Positions 51,119 to 62,246 of a DNA stretch of 64,000 bases are shown here, in pieces. Origin of the DNA: Schizochytrium sp. CCTCC M209059 (taxonomy: Eukaryota > Sar > Bigyra > Thraustochytrida > Thraustochytriidae). The first letter of the stretch is position 1, and every line of letters starts with the position of its first letter. Both the position numbers and the translations under genes were made by a program. The notes below the pieces were generated by a model. That model searched no databases. It saw only the letters and a program-made list of their open reading frames with translations, and had not been told where the DNA came from. The stretch is taken from contig KN805418.1 of NCBI GenBank assembly GCA_000818945.1, positions 7,456 to 71,455 of the forward strand, read 5' to 3'.

Positions 51119-51923
51119 GAGCGCGGGGGGTTGGGGGGCGCGCGAGGACCGAGGGAGCGGCCGCGACCGCCCCGGCGAGGCGCGGCCAGCGCGGCGACCG
51201 CGAGGCCAGTGAGAGCGCGGGGCCGAGGACGAGGCCGGGGAGAGGAGTTCAACGGCGGAGCACAGCCCTCTCTCTCTCTCTCTGTGTATCTATCTCTCTC
51301 GCTCTCTCTCTATCTATCTCCCTCTCTCTCTCTTATCGCGCTGCCCTGCTGGCGCCGACTAGCTCAGGAGGCGACTTGCGGCGGCGGCGGCGACGACGAC
51401 GACGACAAGGTGGGTGACGCGACCACGTGCCGTGCTCTCGCCTCGTTGTAGCGTTGCAGACCGTCAAGGCATCCCGCCCTCCCGTTTGGCCTTGGCTTCA
51501 TGGAGGGAGAGAGAGCACGCAGGCCGAGCAAGATCGTATCGTGTGTGGAGAACAACGCGCTCTCGACGGGTGAGCCAACGACTTGCGCCAAGCCGAGCTG
51601 ATCCGGGGGGGGGAGAGTGAAAGAAAGGAAGGAAGAGGGAGGAGAGAGAGATGAGCAAATGATTTGTATTGAACACAACCGATCGACTGACGCAACGCGA
51701 CCCAACGCCGAAAACGTATTTATTCTTGATCCCTATTCTCTTGCGCGCACAGACGAAGCCGCCAGCTTTGAGCGGATAACACTCACTTCTCAGAAAGCTA
51801 TCTCATCAGCAGCGGCCGGCGGGCTGGAGGGCGGGCGCACGCACGTGCTGCTCCTGCCGGCACAGGCCAAGGTTCAGAAAGGCGGGCGGGCGGCGCGCGC
51901 GAAGCAGCGTCGACGTGGGGACG

Positions 51924-53998
51924 ATGGCGTCCGAAACCCCCGAGGCCAAGGAGCTGGCCAAGCACCTCGCTAATGCGGGCTACATCCCACCGAACATCCC
52001 AAAAGATGAATTGAACAAAATCATGCACGAGTGCGACCTTGACGCCACACGCGTCATGAGTAGGCTGGATAAGTGGCGGCCTCCCAAGCAGAGTGGCAAC
52101 GAGACTGACACTTGGTCTACGGTGCAAAAGAACAAACCTCGCGCCCAAAAGCCGAGCGGCGGCAAGTCGTCCCGGGGCGGACGCGCTCCCGCTGCCAACG
52201 GCGTTGCTGGAACAAATATCAACGGCGGTGCAGCCGGCGCCGGCGCGCCTGCCGGCGGTCGCGGCCGAACCGGCCGGCCCACGGGCGGTCGTGACCGCGA
52301 GCAGCGTGGCGGTGCTCCAGGTCAAGGTCAGGGCCAGGGTCGTGGGACCCGTGGCGGCCGCGGCAACAGGACCGAAGCTCAAAACAAACCGGGCGCCGAC
52401 CGTCGTGCTCCCCGGCAACAGTCGTCTCAGTCTCAGGCACAGCCGCAGCAGCAAGGTGCACCTGCTGCTGCCGCTGCTGCTCCTCTGCCCGACGCGAACT
52501 CTTCCTCGACCGCCAGCAACCCAGCACCTGCTGCGCAGTCACGGGACCCGGCGCCTGTACGCCCGGCCGCGAGCGGATCCTCTGCTTGGACCAAGGGACC
52601 GCCAAAGTTCACAGAGCCGCAGCAGCAGCCCCCCGCGCCCAAGCCTGCTGCATCTGCGCCAGCCCCATCTCAAAAGCAGCCGCAGCAACAGCAGCAGTCA
52701 GCACAGACGCAATCCTCCATGCCCGCGACGGAGAACCGTCAGAGCGGCGCTAATGTTCAGGCCGGAGAGGCCACGCCAGCCGCCAAATCACAAGGCAACC
52801 AGGCCACTCTACAGAACCAAGCACCCAAGCCGGCTGAGCCGCAGGCCCCGCCCAAGGCGCCCGCTAACTCGTGGGCTTCCAAGGTGAAGCAAGGAAAGCC
52901 GGCCCCTCCTCCGGCTCCGGCCGCGCCTGCGCCACCTGCTGCAGGCGACGCTGCTGCCCCGGCCCAGGATGGTGCTGCCGCGGAGGCGAGCCCTGATGCC
53001 GCTGCATCGACGACGACCACGGCAGATGCTCCCGCGGAGACCGCTCAGGAGACTCCCGAGCCTACTCCTGATGCTCCTGCCGCCGAGCCTGCCGCTGAGG
53101 CCCCCAAGGCCCAGGCTGTTGTCGAAGACGCTTCGGCGGAGACCGAGGCCAAGCCTGCTGATGCGACTGCCGCCCCGCAGGCCAGCGGTAACAACAACAA
53201 CAACAACAAGTCCAAGGGCCGCGGCCCACGTGGCGCGAACGCCGGAACCAACGAGACGCAGAACAACAACAAACGTGGTGGCCAGCGGCAGTCCGGCAAG
53301 GGACGTCGCGGCGGTGCGAGCGGTGAGGCCAAGGCGCCTGCTCCTGCTGCTTCCAACAACAACAACAACAACAAGGGCAAGAGCGGCAATGCCCAAGCGC
53401 CCATCCAGCGGCCCCCTGCCGCTAACAAGCAACAGCAAGAAGAGCAAGCCGCCCCGGCCTCCGCTGCCCCCGCTGCTGGTTCCTCCGCCCCGGCCTCTGG
53501 GTCTTCGGGCGAAAAGGTCAAGCTTCCCGCTGACCTGAATATTACGTCGAACGAATCGTTTCAATTTGGCAACTTTAACGCCTCGGGCTCCAAGCCCGCT
53601 GCGAAGGCTCCCGCTGCCGTTCCGGCTGCGTCCGAGCAGCAGAAGCAAGTTCAGGAGACGCAGAACTTTATGTCTGGCATCATGGAGAACTCCAAGGCCC
53701 CGGGATCGCCTACGGCCGTAACGTCCAGCCCCCGTGTCAGCGACACCCTCGCGTCCAAGGCCGTCAACGCCACCGACTACGAGACCAAGGCTCTTGCTCA
53801 GGCTGACGCCGCTGCTGCCGCCAAGAACGTTGAAAAGGACGAGGCGACGCCGGCCGCCCCTGCTGCCTCCTCCCCCTCCAAGGATATGCTGACCCAAGAA
53901 AAGAAGTCCGAGGACCGTGCCGTGGCCCCCAAGCCCCAGGTCGCCGAGGCCTCTCCGAGCCCCATGCAGCAAGCGCAGCAGTCCGCGCCTGTGCCTCC

Positions 53999-54045
<47 letters not shown>

Positions 54046-55055
54046 CCCAGGCTCAGGCTCAGGCCCAGACCCAGGCTCAACCGAGTGAGATGCAGCACAA
54101 CATGCCGCCGCACCTGCAGCAGCAGCAGCAGCATATGCCGCAACCTGGACATCACTTTTACAGTGACCAGCAGTACCAGCAGTCGTATGGCTACGGTGGT
54201 GGTTTGACTGCTGATCCCTACTCGCAGTATTCGTACGCCTCGCAAAACATGGCGGCAGGCGTTACCCCGCCCCCGGGTATGAGTGCCCCCGCTGGTGGCC
54301 AGCAGCAGCAACAGCAGCGCGGCGGCGCTGGCAAGCCGAACCAGCCGCAGCAGCAGCACTACCAGCAGCAACAGCAGCCCCAAACGCCGCCCCAGCACCA
54401 CCAACTCGGTCACCAGGGCATGCCGCATCACGGTATGCAGGCACCGCACCACCAGCAGGCCGCCCATCAGCAAATGCAGCCGCATCAAGGCCAGCAGCAG
54501 GCGCCGCATCAGCAGGGCCAGGGCCAGAACAACTTTAACCAGTTCAACCCGGCTGGCTACTCACCATACGGCCAAAACTTTTACGGCTACGGCTTCCCAA
54601 CCAACTACGGTTACCCTCCGGGCCCGCACAATTACTATCAACCACGTGCTTACCCGTACGAGTCTGCCTCCATGTTTAACCAGGCACAGGGGATGAACCA
54701 GCAGCCGCACATGCTGCAGCAGGGTCAGCCACAGCAGGGCGTCCGTGGCGGTCAGCAGGGCCAGGGCCATATGCAAGGCCACATGCAAGACCAGGGCCAG
54801 CAGCAACAGACGCAGCAGTCGCAGGGGCAGCAGAATCAGGGCCAGCAGCAGGGTTTGGCTCCCCCGAGCCCCCGCGGCTACGCGCCGCAGAACCAGTTCG
54901 CCTCGTACCAGCAGGGCCCTCCTTCGTATCATAACATGCAGCATCAGCAGCATCAGTTGCCCCACCACCACCAGCACCAGCACCAACAGCACCAGGCTCT
55001 GCCGCCGCACCAGCAGGCCAGCAACATGCAGCCTTCCTCTTTTTATCGATCGTAA
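51924..55055 (+). CDS. Large disordered Ala/Pro- and Gln-rich protein with small N-terminal UBA/GIP1-like domain
   Basis: 1043 residues from ATG (MASETPEAKE). Only the first 60 residues look folded: a three-helix segment (IPKDELNKIMHECDLDATRV) resembling CUE/UBA or GIP1_N-type domains, then WSTVQKNKP. The rest is low complexity: RG/RGG-like pieces (about 70-150), Ala/Pro-rich regions, Asn runs (AAC repeats near 53190 and 53355), a Gln run (about 693-710) and a Gln/His/Tyr/Gly-rich C-terminus with prion-like character. RGG plus Q/N-rich tails are typical of RNA-granule proteins, so an mRNP or stress-granule role is plausible but inferred. One short conserved-looking motif, SNESFQFGNFNASG (about 541-554), resembles the FGxF-type peptide found in granule scaffold partners. 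Confidence 0.8.
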
Positions 55056-55719
55056 ACGAGTCTCCGTTTCTTTTCTTTGATTTCCATCATCATCATCTTC
55101 TTCTTCTTCTTCTTCTTCTTCTTCTTCTTCGCTTTTTCTCAATTCGAGGCTTTTTCTTCTGAAACAGAAATGATTGTCTGCGCACTACATTTGCCATTTG
55201 CCCCAATGGCACGCGAGCTTTTGCAGCAGAGATCGACACTCCATTACCCGAATCTGTTTTGCGCATGTATTTAGTTTTCCTTTGCAAGTCCGCCACTGAG
55301 GGATGGATGACGCTCGCCAAGACTTTCTTTGCGAATCGACAGCGCTTATTCGAAGTGCACCAAGACTTCCTCATAGCGGTTGCGGCCTTGGGTTAGATTG
55401 GGGAAGAAATATTGCTTTTGAGATCACTTGATCTTGCTGCCCTTATTGCAAAGCATGGCTCGCATTCATGCGTCAAAATGAGCCGCTTCACATTTCTCCT
55501 TGTTTGTTGTTGCAAACCATTCAATATTGAGGAGAATTTCAATCATTAATAAACATCATCAATTTATGTATCTTGTACTAACTCGCGAGACATCTGACTG
55601 CTCGATCACACGGGCAAAGTGTCATCAGCATCATCGTCATCGTCGTTGTCACTATTTTAGTATTCACAATCTTCATCGACAAGGGGGAACACACGCACAC
55701 ACTTTTTCTAAAGGCTTCC
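55056..55719. other. Convergent 3' flanks with a TTC microsatellite
   Basis: (TTC)n runs from 55098 to about 55130. AATAAAC at 55548 could be a polyadenylation signal. No gene is seen. Confidence 0.6.
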
Positions 55720-57239
55720 TCAGACGAGCCTCGATCGATGGTCCCGAAGATCACGAAAGCTACCTAAAAGAGAAAGGGTCTCGGGCAAGTGCTTGAGATG
55801 CGGACAGTCAAAGAGAATAAGGTCACCCGTGCATGATAGGCTCGCTGGAAGCGCATCGAGCTCGCTTCGGCGAAGTTCGAGATCACCACGCACAATAAGA
55901 TTGTCTGGCAAATTGTATAAACTCGTGCAACCCTCGAGATGAAGTGCTCCGGACAAATTCATATTGGCCGGAAGCGCTGCGAGAGAAGCGCAGTTTGTGA
56001 GCGAAAGTTTCCCCCCGACGAGAGCGCGAGGCCCGATACACTCGAGAGCAAAGCAGTCCGCGACGCTGCAGTCTCGTCCCGCCTGCATGTCCGAGCCAAT
56101 ACGTTGCAAACCAGGGCAACGCGAGATGATTATGTCGCGACCGGCCACGAGGACCCCGATATGCATGAGACCGCCTGCACCGGCAATGACGAGGTCACGA
56201 TCAACCCGCAAACGACGAGGAAGATGCTCGAGGCTCGCACAGTCGCGAAGAATAAGATTGCCCTGAATGCGGAGACTTGCGCCCAAGCCAAGAGAGCGCA
56301 AGTTGGGACACGAGAAAATCTCGAGTGATCCTCCAAGTGTTAGGTGGCCTGTTCCAAGCTGCTGGAGTGAGGCGCATGAGACGATACGCAGGTCGCCGTC
56401 CACAACAAGATCAGGGCCCGCGTGGACGAGGGCAGGACAGAGGTCAACGTGAAGGCTTCCGTTCACGCGCATGCCTTCGGGCAAGGTTGCGAGCTTGTAG
56501 CAGCGCGCAATGACCACGTCACCTGCGACGTGAAGACCCGCCGCAAGGCGAGAGAGCTGGCTCAGCTCTCGAACATAGAGACTCCCGTGAACGCGCATGT
56601 GACTGCCAATCACGTGCAACAGCGGGCACTCTTCGACAAAGACATCGTGACGAACGTGAAGATGTGCGCGCACGAGACGCAGCTGGGCGCACGCGGTGAT
56701 GGACAGAGTACCTTGTACCATAAGGTTGGCCGGGATTTCGCGCAGATTGTCGCAGCGTTCAATGAGCAAAGAATGGCCGACAAATAAACTGCGTGGGAGC
56801 TCCTCCACGGCGCAACGGGCTAGACGAAGACCTTGCGTGTAGTCGACGCCGGGAGGAAGGCACTTGAGGCCAGGCACTTGGATGACTTCGATTGGGTCTT
56901 CGATGCAGAGCCGCGTGCCGCGACCATCGAGGTCTCGCACCTTCCAGCGTGTGTTTCTGAGAATGGAGGTTGCGGTTGACTCGCGCGCACGGCGGTCGTT
57001 GGAGTCGCTGGCCAGAGCGATCCAGGCGCGCAAAAGCTGGCTGGCCCATGTGCGCTGGCTTCTCGAGTTCTGGCTCCAGTTGAATCGGCGGGCTGCAACG
57101 CGAGCACTCATAGTGCTCTTGTTTCCCCCAATGGGGACCCATTGCAGCGAGGCGGAGACCTGCGCCGGGTCGGGAAAGTGGGCGTGGGCACATGGCGGCG
57201 ATGTCGGAGACGAGCCAAAGAGAGGCGACGACGACGACG

Positions 57240-57271
<32 letters not shown>

Positions 57272-57750
57272 GGAGAAAAGAGCGAAGAAGATGTAAAAAC
57301 AGGTGAGGCGAGGCCGCCCACCAGCATGCTGAGAATGCCGGGACTTTCGGAGCGTGGAGCGGAGGCTGTAGCTGTGTTTTCGCGAGGGATGGCGGGTGAG
57401 GGCGCCGTCGTGCTGGGTGTGAGTCGTCGCGAGCTGCGCTCGAGACTATTGAGGCCAACCGCGAACACGTTTCCTATGGAGCTCGTGCTAGAACGCCGAC
57501 GGGCGTGCCGGAAGTTGCGCGTGGCGTCATCGGAGGCGCCACCGTGCAAGATGGAGAAGGAGTTGTCGGAGTTTCTGCGGTCCTTGGGACGCTCTTGTCG
57601 TCCGCCAAGGTTCAAGCTCGCGGACGCTCCGGACGCGCCAGCGGCCTTGGTCATGGATGCCGTGCCTTCGTGTCTGTTTGCGTGCGTGTCGGCAGCTTGC
57701 GACCTGCCGTCTGCGGTCTGGTGCCTCCTTCGTGCCCGTGGCGCCGCCAT
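55720..57750 (-). CDS. LRR-like solenoid protein with Ser-rich N-terminus
   Basis: 676 residues from ATG. The first 200 residues are disordered and Ser/Arg-rich, with a serine run (about 161-175) from a TTC/GTC repeat. Residues 210-270 are basic and helical. From about 283 to 670 there are some 18 repeats of 20-23 residues with the pattern V-x-G-x-L-x-I-x-x-C-x-x-L-x-x-L/I-P/G, e.g. VQGTLSITACAQLRLV and VNGSLHVDLCPALVHAG. This is a leucine-rich-repeat-like solenoid with a Cys in most units, close in style to bacterial-type LRRs. No signal peptide, membrane helix or enzymatic domain is seen. Function is unknown; ligand or protein binding is likely. Confidence 0.8.
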
Positions 57751-57827
57751 GATATGGCTTGTTTTTTTTTTGCTTCAGCAAGCAGCAGGTTGTGCGGTCT
57801 GCGGATCCCCAGATCCTGGCGATCTGC

Positions 57828-57864
<37 letters not shown>

Positions 57865-58503
57865 GGGCGTGGTCGCGCCGACCTGCGGCCTCTCCCTCGC
57901 CGCGCGGACGTGGCCTGCGCTGGCCTCGCCTCGCCTCGCCTCGCCCTGCGCGGCCCTGCCCTCTGCGTGCAACAACGCGACCCGGCCGCCGCGTCCTGGT
58001 CGCTTACTTTGGAGGTCTGCTTTGCTTGTTCCTGCTCGCCGCCACCGGGCGCGCGCCGCACCTTACATATATTATATGCGCAATGCACGCAGCACCAGGA
58101 TGCGCCGCGCTGCGCTGCGCTGCGCTGCGCTGCGAGGTGGTTGCTCGGTCAGCTCGAGGCCAATGGTGCACGGCTGACGGTCTGTCTGTGTCTGTGCAAG
58201 CTGCAGCAGTCGCCAGGCAGCTGCAGAGAGGGCGCAGCGGTCGCAAGCTGGGTTCGCTCGCGAGTAAGCGCGCCCGGGCTCTTTCTTTCTTTCTTTCGCC
58301 TTGCTGGCCTGCGAACGGGCCCAGGCTCCGGATGATGAGAGGTCGGGACCGGCGGCGCAGGTCTCCTCTCGCAGGTCCTCCCTCTCGGGCCAGCCATCTC
58401 CGAGGCTCCTCCTCGCCCGCCTTCCTCCCGTCCCACCTTCAAGTTGTCGCGCGTGGCTCAGGCCTTATTTATGGCAGGCACCTCGTCCCGCAGTCGGCTC
58501 GTG

Positions 58504-58530
58504 CTGTCTGTCTGTCTGTCTGTCTGTCTG
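58504..58530. repeat. (CTGT)n microsatellite
   Basis: Near-perfect TCTG tetranucleotide run. Confidence 0.9.
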
Positions 58531-58682
58531 CGCGGTCTGCGCGGTCTGCCTGCGTGGCTGCTGGGCTGCCCTGGCTGCGTGCCCTGGCTGCTTGCCTTGG
58601 CTGCTTGCCCTGCTCGCTGTCTCTGCCTGGATGGGTAAACAGACACGGAGAGGGAGAGAGGGAAGCAGAGAGACGGAAAGCG

Positions 58683-58683
<1 letters not shown>

Positions 58684-58724
<41 letters not shown>
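58684..58724. repeat. (CAAG)10 microsatellite
   Basis: Perfect GCAA/CAAG tetranucleotide run of about ten units. Confidence 0.92.
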
Positions 58725-58725
<1 letters not shown>

Positions 58726-61004
58726 CTCGGCCGCTGGCCTGCCATGCCCTGCCATGCCATGCTATGCCATGCAGTGCATCACTGCATGGTGCCCAGGAAG
58801 ACAGCAGAAGCACAGCAGCCAGAAGAGGCGAAGAATGGAAGCAAGCAACAGGCAGGTCTATCTCGGCTTCCTCGGGACCGCAGCGCAGAGCAGAGCAGAG
58901 CAGAGCAGAGCAGAGCAGAGAGCACTAGCAGAGCAGAGCAGAGCAGCGCAAGGCAGGCGAGCCCCGGATCGAAAGGCCACGACGGTGGATGGACGCCGGG
59001 CCAGAGAGAGCGAGGCGTCACGGCGGCAGGGCGCCCGGAGAGGCAGGCGGCAGGGATGAGCGACCAATGGCGAGCGACGCAGGCAGGGAAGGCAGGGAGG
59101 CAGGCAGGGAGGGAGGGACGCGGGGGCGCGGTCCCGCTCGATTGGGGCGGGGGCGGGAGACGCGGCGCCCGAACCAACGCGGGTTCGACGCGACGCGAGG
59201 CGACGCGACGCGATGGAACGCGGCGAAACGCGAGGGGGTGTGTCTATCTGCCTGCCTGTCTGTCTGTCTGTCTCTCTGCCGGCGAGCAGCCTGAGCCGAG
59301 CCGAGCCGAGCAGAGCAGCGTTTGAAGAAAACTATCTTCATCGCACGCAGCACAGGCGGCCCTCCAAGTCTCGCCAAAAGTGAGAGAGCCGGGACTCGTC
59401 CTTCTCTTCTCAAGGCACGGTGGGCGTCATTAGGCTAACTCGGGCTGGGAGAGAAGGGCAGGCAGGAGGGCGCCGCCGCCTCGCTCTGCTGCTGCAGCTG
59501 CCGCTGCTGACGCTGCTCTCCTCGCAGAGGATCCATTGCAGGCGTTGGCCCAAGCAAGCAAGGCAGCTTCAGCGGCGCGCCAGCAGTGAAGACACAGTAT
59601 GGCCTTCCCTCCTTGCCAGGAATCATTCATTCGCTCCATCAATCAAGGCCACAGGTACAGTCAACCCAACCCAACCGTGGTGGATGGCATGGCATGGCAA
59701 GGCAAGGCGAGGCGTGACAGAGCATGGCATGGCCGATTTCGCGCCAGTCGTCTGCATGTTTGTCGCCAGCCACGCAGCTGCAGCGAGCAACGCGCAGGCG
59801 TTGGCGAGAGAACAGCAATCGATCGAAGGCGCAAGCATCGTTCAAGTCATGCACACACTTCAAGTTACGTCGACGACAGTGAGATGATGCAGGCTTCGAA
59901 GATAGAGAGGCAGCTAGCCAGAATACCTCCAGATAATCTATCAAATGGCGTGAGACATGGATACTCGGGGAGTTCTCGGTGCTGCGCGGCATTAATTACG
60001 ACGCTGTCAGAGCTTGCAATATCGCATGCTCCTCTCCCTTCGAGCACCACTTGTAGAAGACACTACTAAGCCAAATGCTTCAACTTGGTTGCTAGAACTT
60101 GGGCAGTTTCCTTGGACACAAGCTTCGTCTCCGCACGTTTTGGCAGCGGTGCGATCAGCAGCAGCGGCAGCAGCAGCAGCTGGCTGCACGTGGTCCGCAC
60201 GCGCAACCGAGGCGCAGCCGAGGGAGCCTCTTGAGAGCGCGCAAGACCATTCTATTGGGGAACGAGGCGCCGTCCATTCTCGGAACGATGCTCCATTGAT
60301 GACCGCGTAAAAGAGACAGTGTGTGGAGAAAGCATGACATAAGCCAAAGGCTCAGCTGCTTGGAAAGCTAAAGCTCAAGTAAATGGGTTGTGGCGGAATC
60401 TTCATCACGAGGGAGAGAAAAAATGTCCATGGAGAGTAGAAAAAAAGATGATGATGGCGATGGATAATTCAATTCGAAAACGATGAAGAACAAAAAGCAA
60501 AGTATGAGCATGCATGAACTTCAATATCTCTTCTAGGCCTAAATCTATACGAGGTGTCCCATCGCAATGGACAAACAACTCGGAAACGATTTGAAAGTAA
60601 AGAGAATGAATCGCAAAAGGGATGAAGCAATCAAAAAGACGATGGAAGTTTTACATCCCACTCCATCAAATGCAGAAAGTGAACTTTCGACAGAGCAATC
60701 AATCGACCAAATCACAAGACAGATCGTGATAGGGCGGCCATTGCATGACATGACAGGTCAGGTCCCTTTAAATTTGAGCATAATGAATCATCCGATCGCT
60801 GACTCCAGCCGTGCTTCACGGAACGCCCACCGCACGCGACTGTGACGCGCTCCTTTTGCGCCATTCCCCGCCGCACACGCCGCACCGCCGCCCGTTACAG
60901 GACGTATATGCGAGTTCCCAGGGCCCAGTTCGTCTTTCGCGCTTTCTTGTTGCACCAAGACACTCAAGGACATTGTTTTCGCCTTGATGTGCGATCCATT
61001 CGTC

Positions 61005-61245
61005 TTGCTGAGGGTTCCGCCTTGACCGTGTTCGGAGGCAGAGTCAGAGTTAGAGTCAGGCTTGGGCTCCACTGTCCTCAGTCGCTTGCCGAGGATTCCG
61101 CTCTAGCCGTGTTCGGAGCCAGAGTCAGGATTCGAGGCTAGGCGGGAGGTGTCGCCAGGTGGGGGGTTCGTTGTTTGCGCCGTTGACTGACTCGGAACCA
61201 GAATCAGAATCCGAATCCGAATCCGAAAGCGAATCCAGGTCTAAA
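61005..61245. repeat. Degenerate Ser/Asp-coding tandem repeats
   Basis: Two similar segments (about 61011-61060 and 61088-61137) share GAGGRTTCCGC, CCGTGTTCGGAG and CAGAGTCAG. A (GAATCC)n run follows near 61200-61232. On the minus strand these read as Ser-Asp repeats. A related run of CATCGTGRTTCYC units (about 61427-61532) lies just downstream. Confidence 0.6.
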
Positions 61246-62246
61246 TCTAGTTTGTAGGGTTTATCTTTCGTGTTGGCGTCGTCATTGGTGGGGTCATGAC
61301 GAGCAACAGCAGTGTTTTCCTCCTCTTCGTCTTCGAATTCGGATTTGTCATCACTAACAAGGTCCACAAGCTCATCAATACTCCTATAGTTGTTCTCGTC
61401 GTTCTCGTAGTTCCCATCGTGCTTTTCATCGTGGTTCCCCATCGTGTTTCCCCATCGTGCTTTTCATCGTGGTTCCCCACCGTGGTTCCCCAACGTGCTT
61501 CTCATCGTGATTCTCATCGTGATTCTCAGTGGCTTCCTTTTGCTTGACCCGGGCGCCCTCTTTACTCGCTTCAATAAAGGCGTAAATTGTCTGATTCTTT
61601 AGCCACTTGGTGCTTGCCTCGCCTCGCCTTGCCTTGCCTTGCCTTGCCTTGCCGCCGCCACACCAATTGTTCTTGTTCTTTTCGTTCTATCGCTGCGTTC
61701 TCTGCGCCGCACCACCACTGGCACCGCCCGGCAAGAAGAGCCGAGCGGGCAAACAAGACGAGAAGGCGCAGCGGCTGCGCAGGCGTGGCGCACGGCGCTG
61801 TTCGCGGAGCGGCGCGGCGACCTGGCGGGCGGCGAGGAGCGGGCACTGCGCGTGTATGTCCGCGCCCGTTCTTGCACGACAACTTCGGACACTGACGCAC
61901 GCTCGTGGGCTCCTTGCTTGCTTGCGCCGGGCGAGTGATTGATTGGGCCCCAAGTCGAGGGGCCAGCCGAGGGAGCAAGCAGGCTATAAGCTCTCTCCCT
62001 CGCGCGCACGCGCGTTCTCTCTCGACCGCGAGACCCGAGGCAGGTCTGCTTGGCCAGCGTGCGTAGGAACACGCGCGCAGCTCTCGCAAATCCTCTCTCG
62101 CGTAGCTACGGAAGAAAGCGTAGGGTGAGTAGGGCTTCTCTCTCAATCCTGAAAACCTCTCGCTCCAGTGGCGGCCGGGCGTGGGCCCCCCAGGCGAGCG
62201 CTACGCTACGCTACGCTGCGCCTAAGCCAAAGCGAAAGCCATCAAT

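Larger units (their letters stand above)
49068..51923. other. Long GC-rich divergent intergenic region
   Basis: 2.9 kb between the carrier gene and the Q-rich protein gene, with no gene that I accept. It holds a (GGCGA)n run (49876-49915), GCTTTG repeats near 50218-50275, the CACTTGCGG element clusters, a 94-nt N gap, a (CT)n tract near 51264-51335 and (GAC)n near 51390-51405. Long 5' UTRs or 5' UTR introns of the plus-strand gene are possible. Confidence 0.5.
57751..62246. other. Microsatellite-rich gene-poor region
   Basis: 4.5 kb without a gene that I can support. It has (CT)n near 57832-57861, (GCGCT)n near 58105-58132, (CTGT)n, (CAAG)n, (AGAGC)n near 58885-58945, CATGC repeats near 58740-58775, (CTGT) again near 59250-59275, GCAAG repeats near 59560 and 59695, and (CCTTG) repeats near 61625-61655. 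A TAGGCCTA octamer stands at 60534-60541. Open frames here are mostly repeat-driven. The last 200 bases should hold the exportin-T promoter. Confidence 0.5.

Noticed and set aside
58684..58724. Regular short repeats considered as a CRISPR array
   Set aside because: It is a simple (CAAG)n microsatellite without spacers, in a eukaryotic genome.
60567..60845. Plus-strand ORF of 92 codons starting with ATG
   Set aside because: No conserved motif, isolated in a repeat-rich region and ending in random-looking sequence. It could be real but is not supported.
61125..61442. Minus-strand acidic ORF of 105 codons starting with ATG
   Set aside because: It is composed almost entirely of tandem repeats (SDSD and HDEKHDG types). 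No folded part or family is visible.
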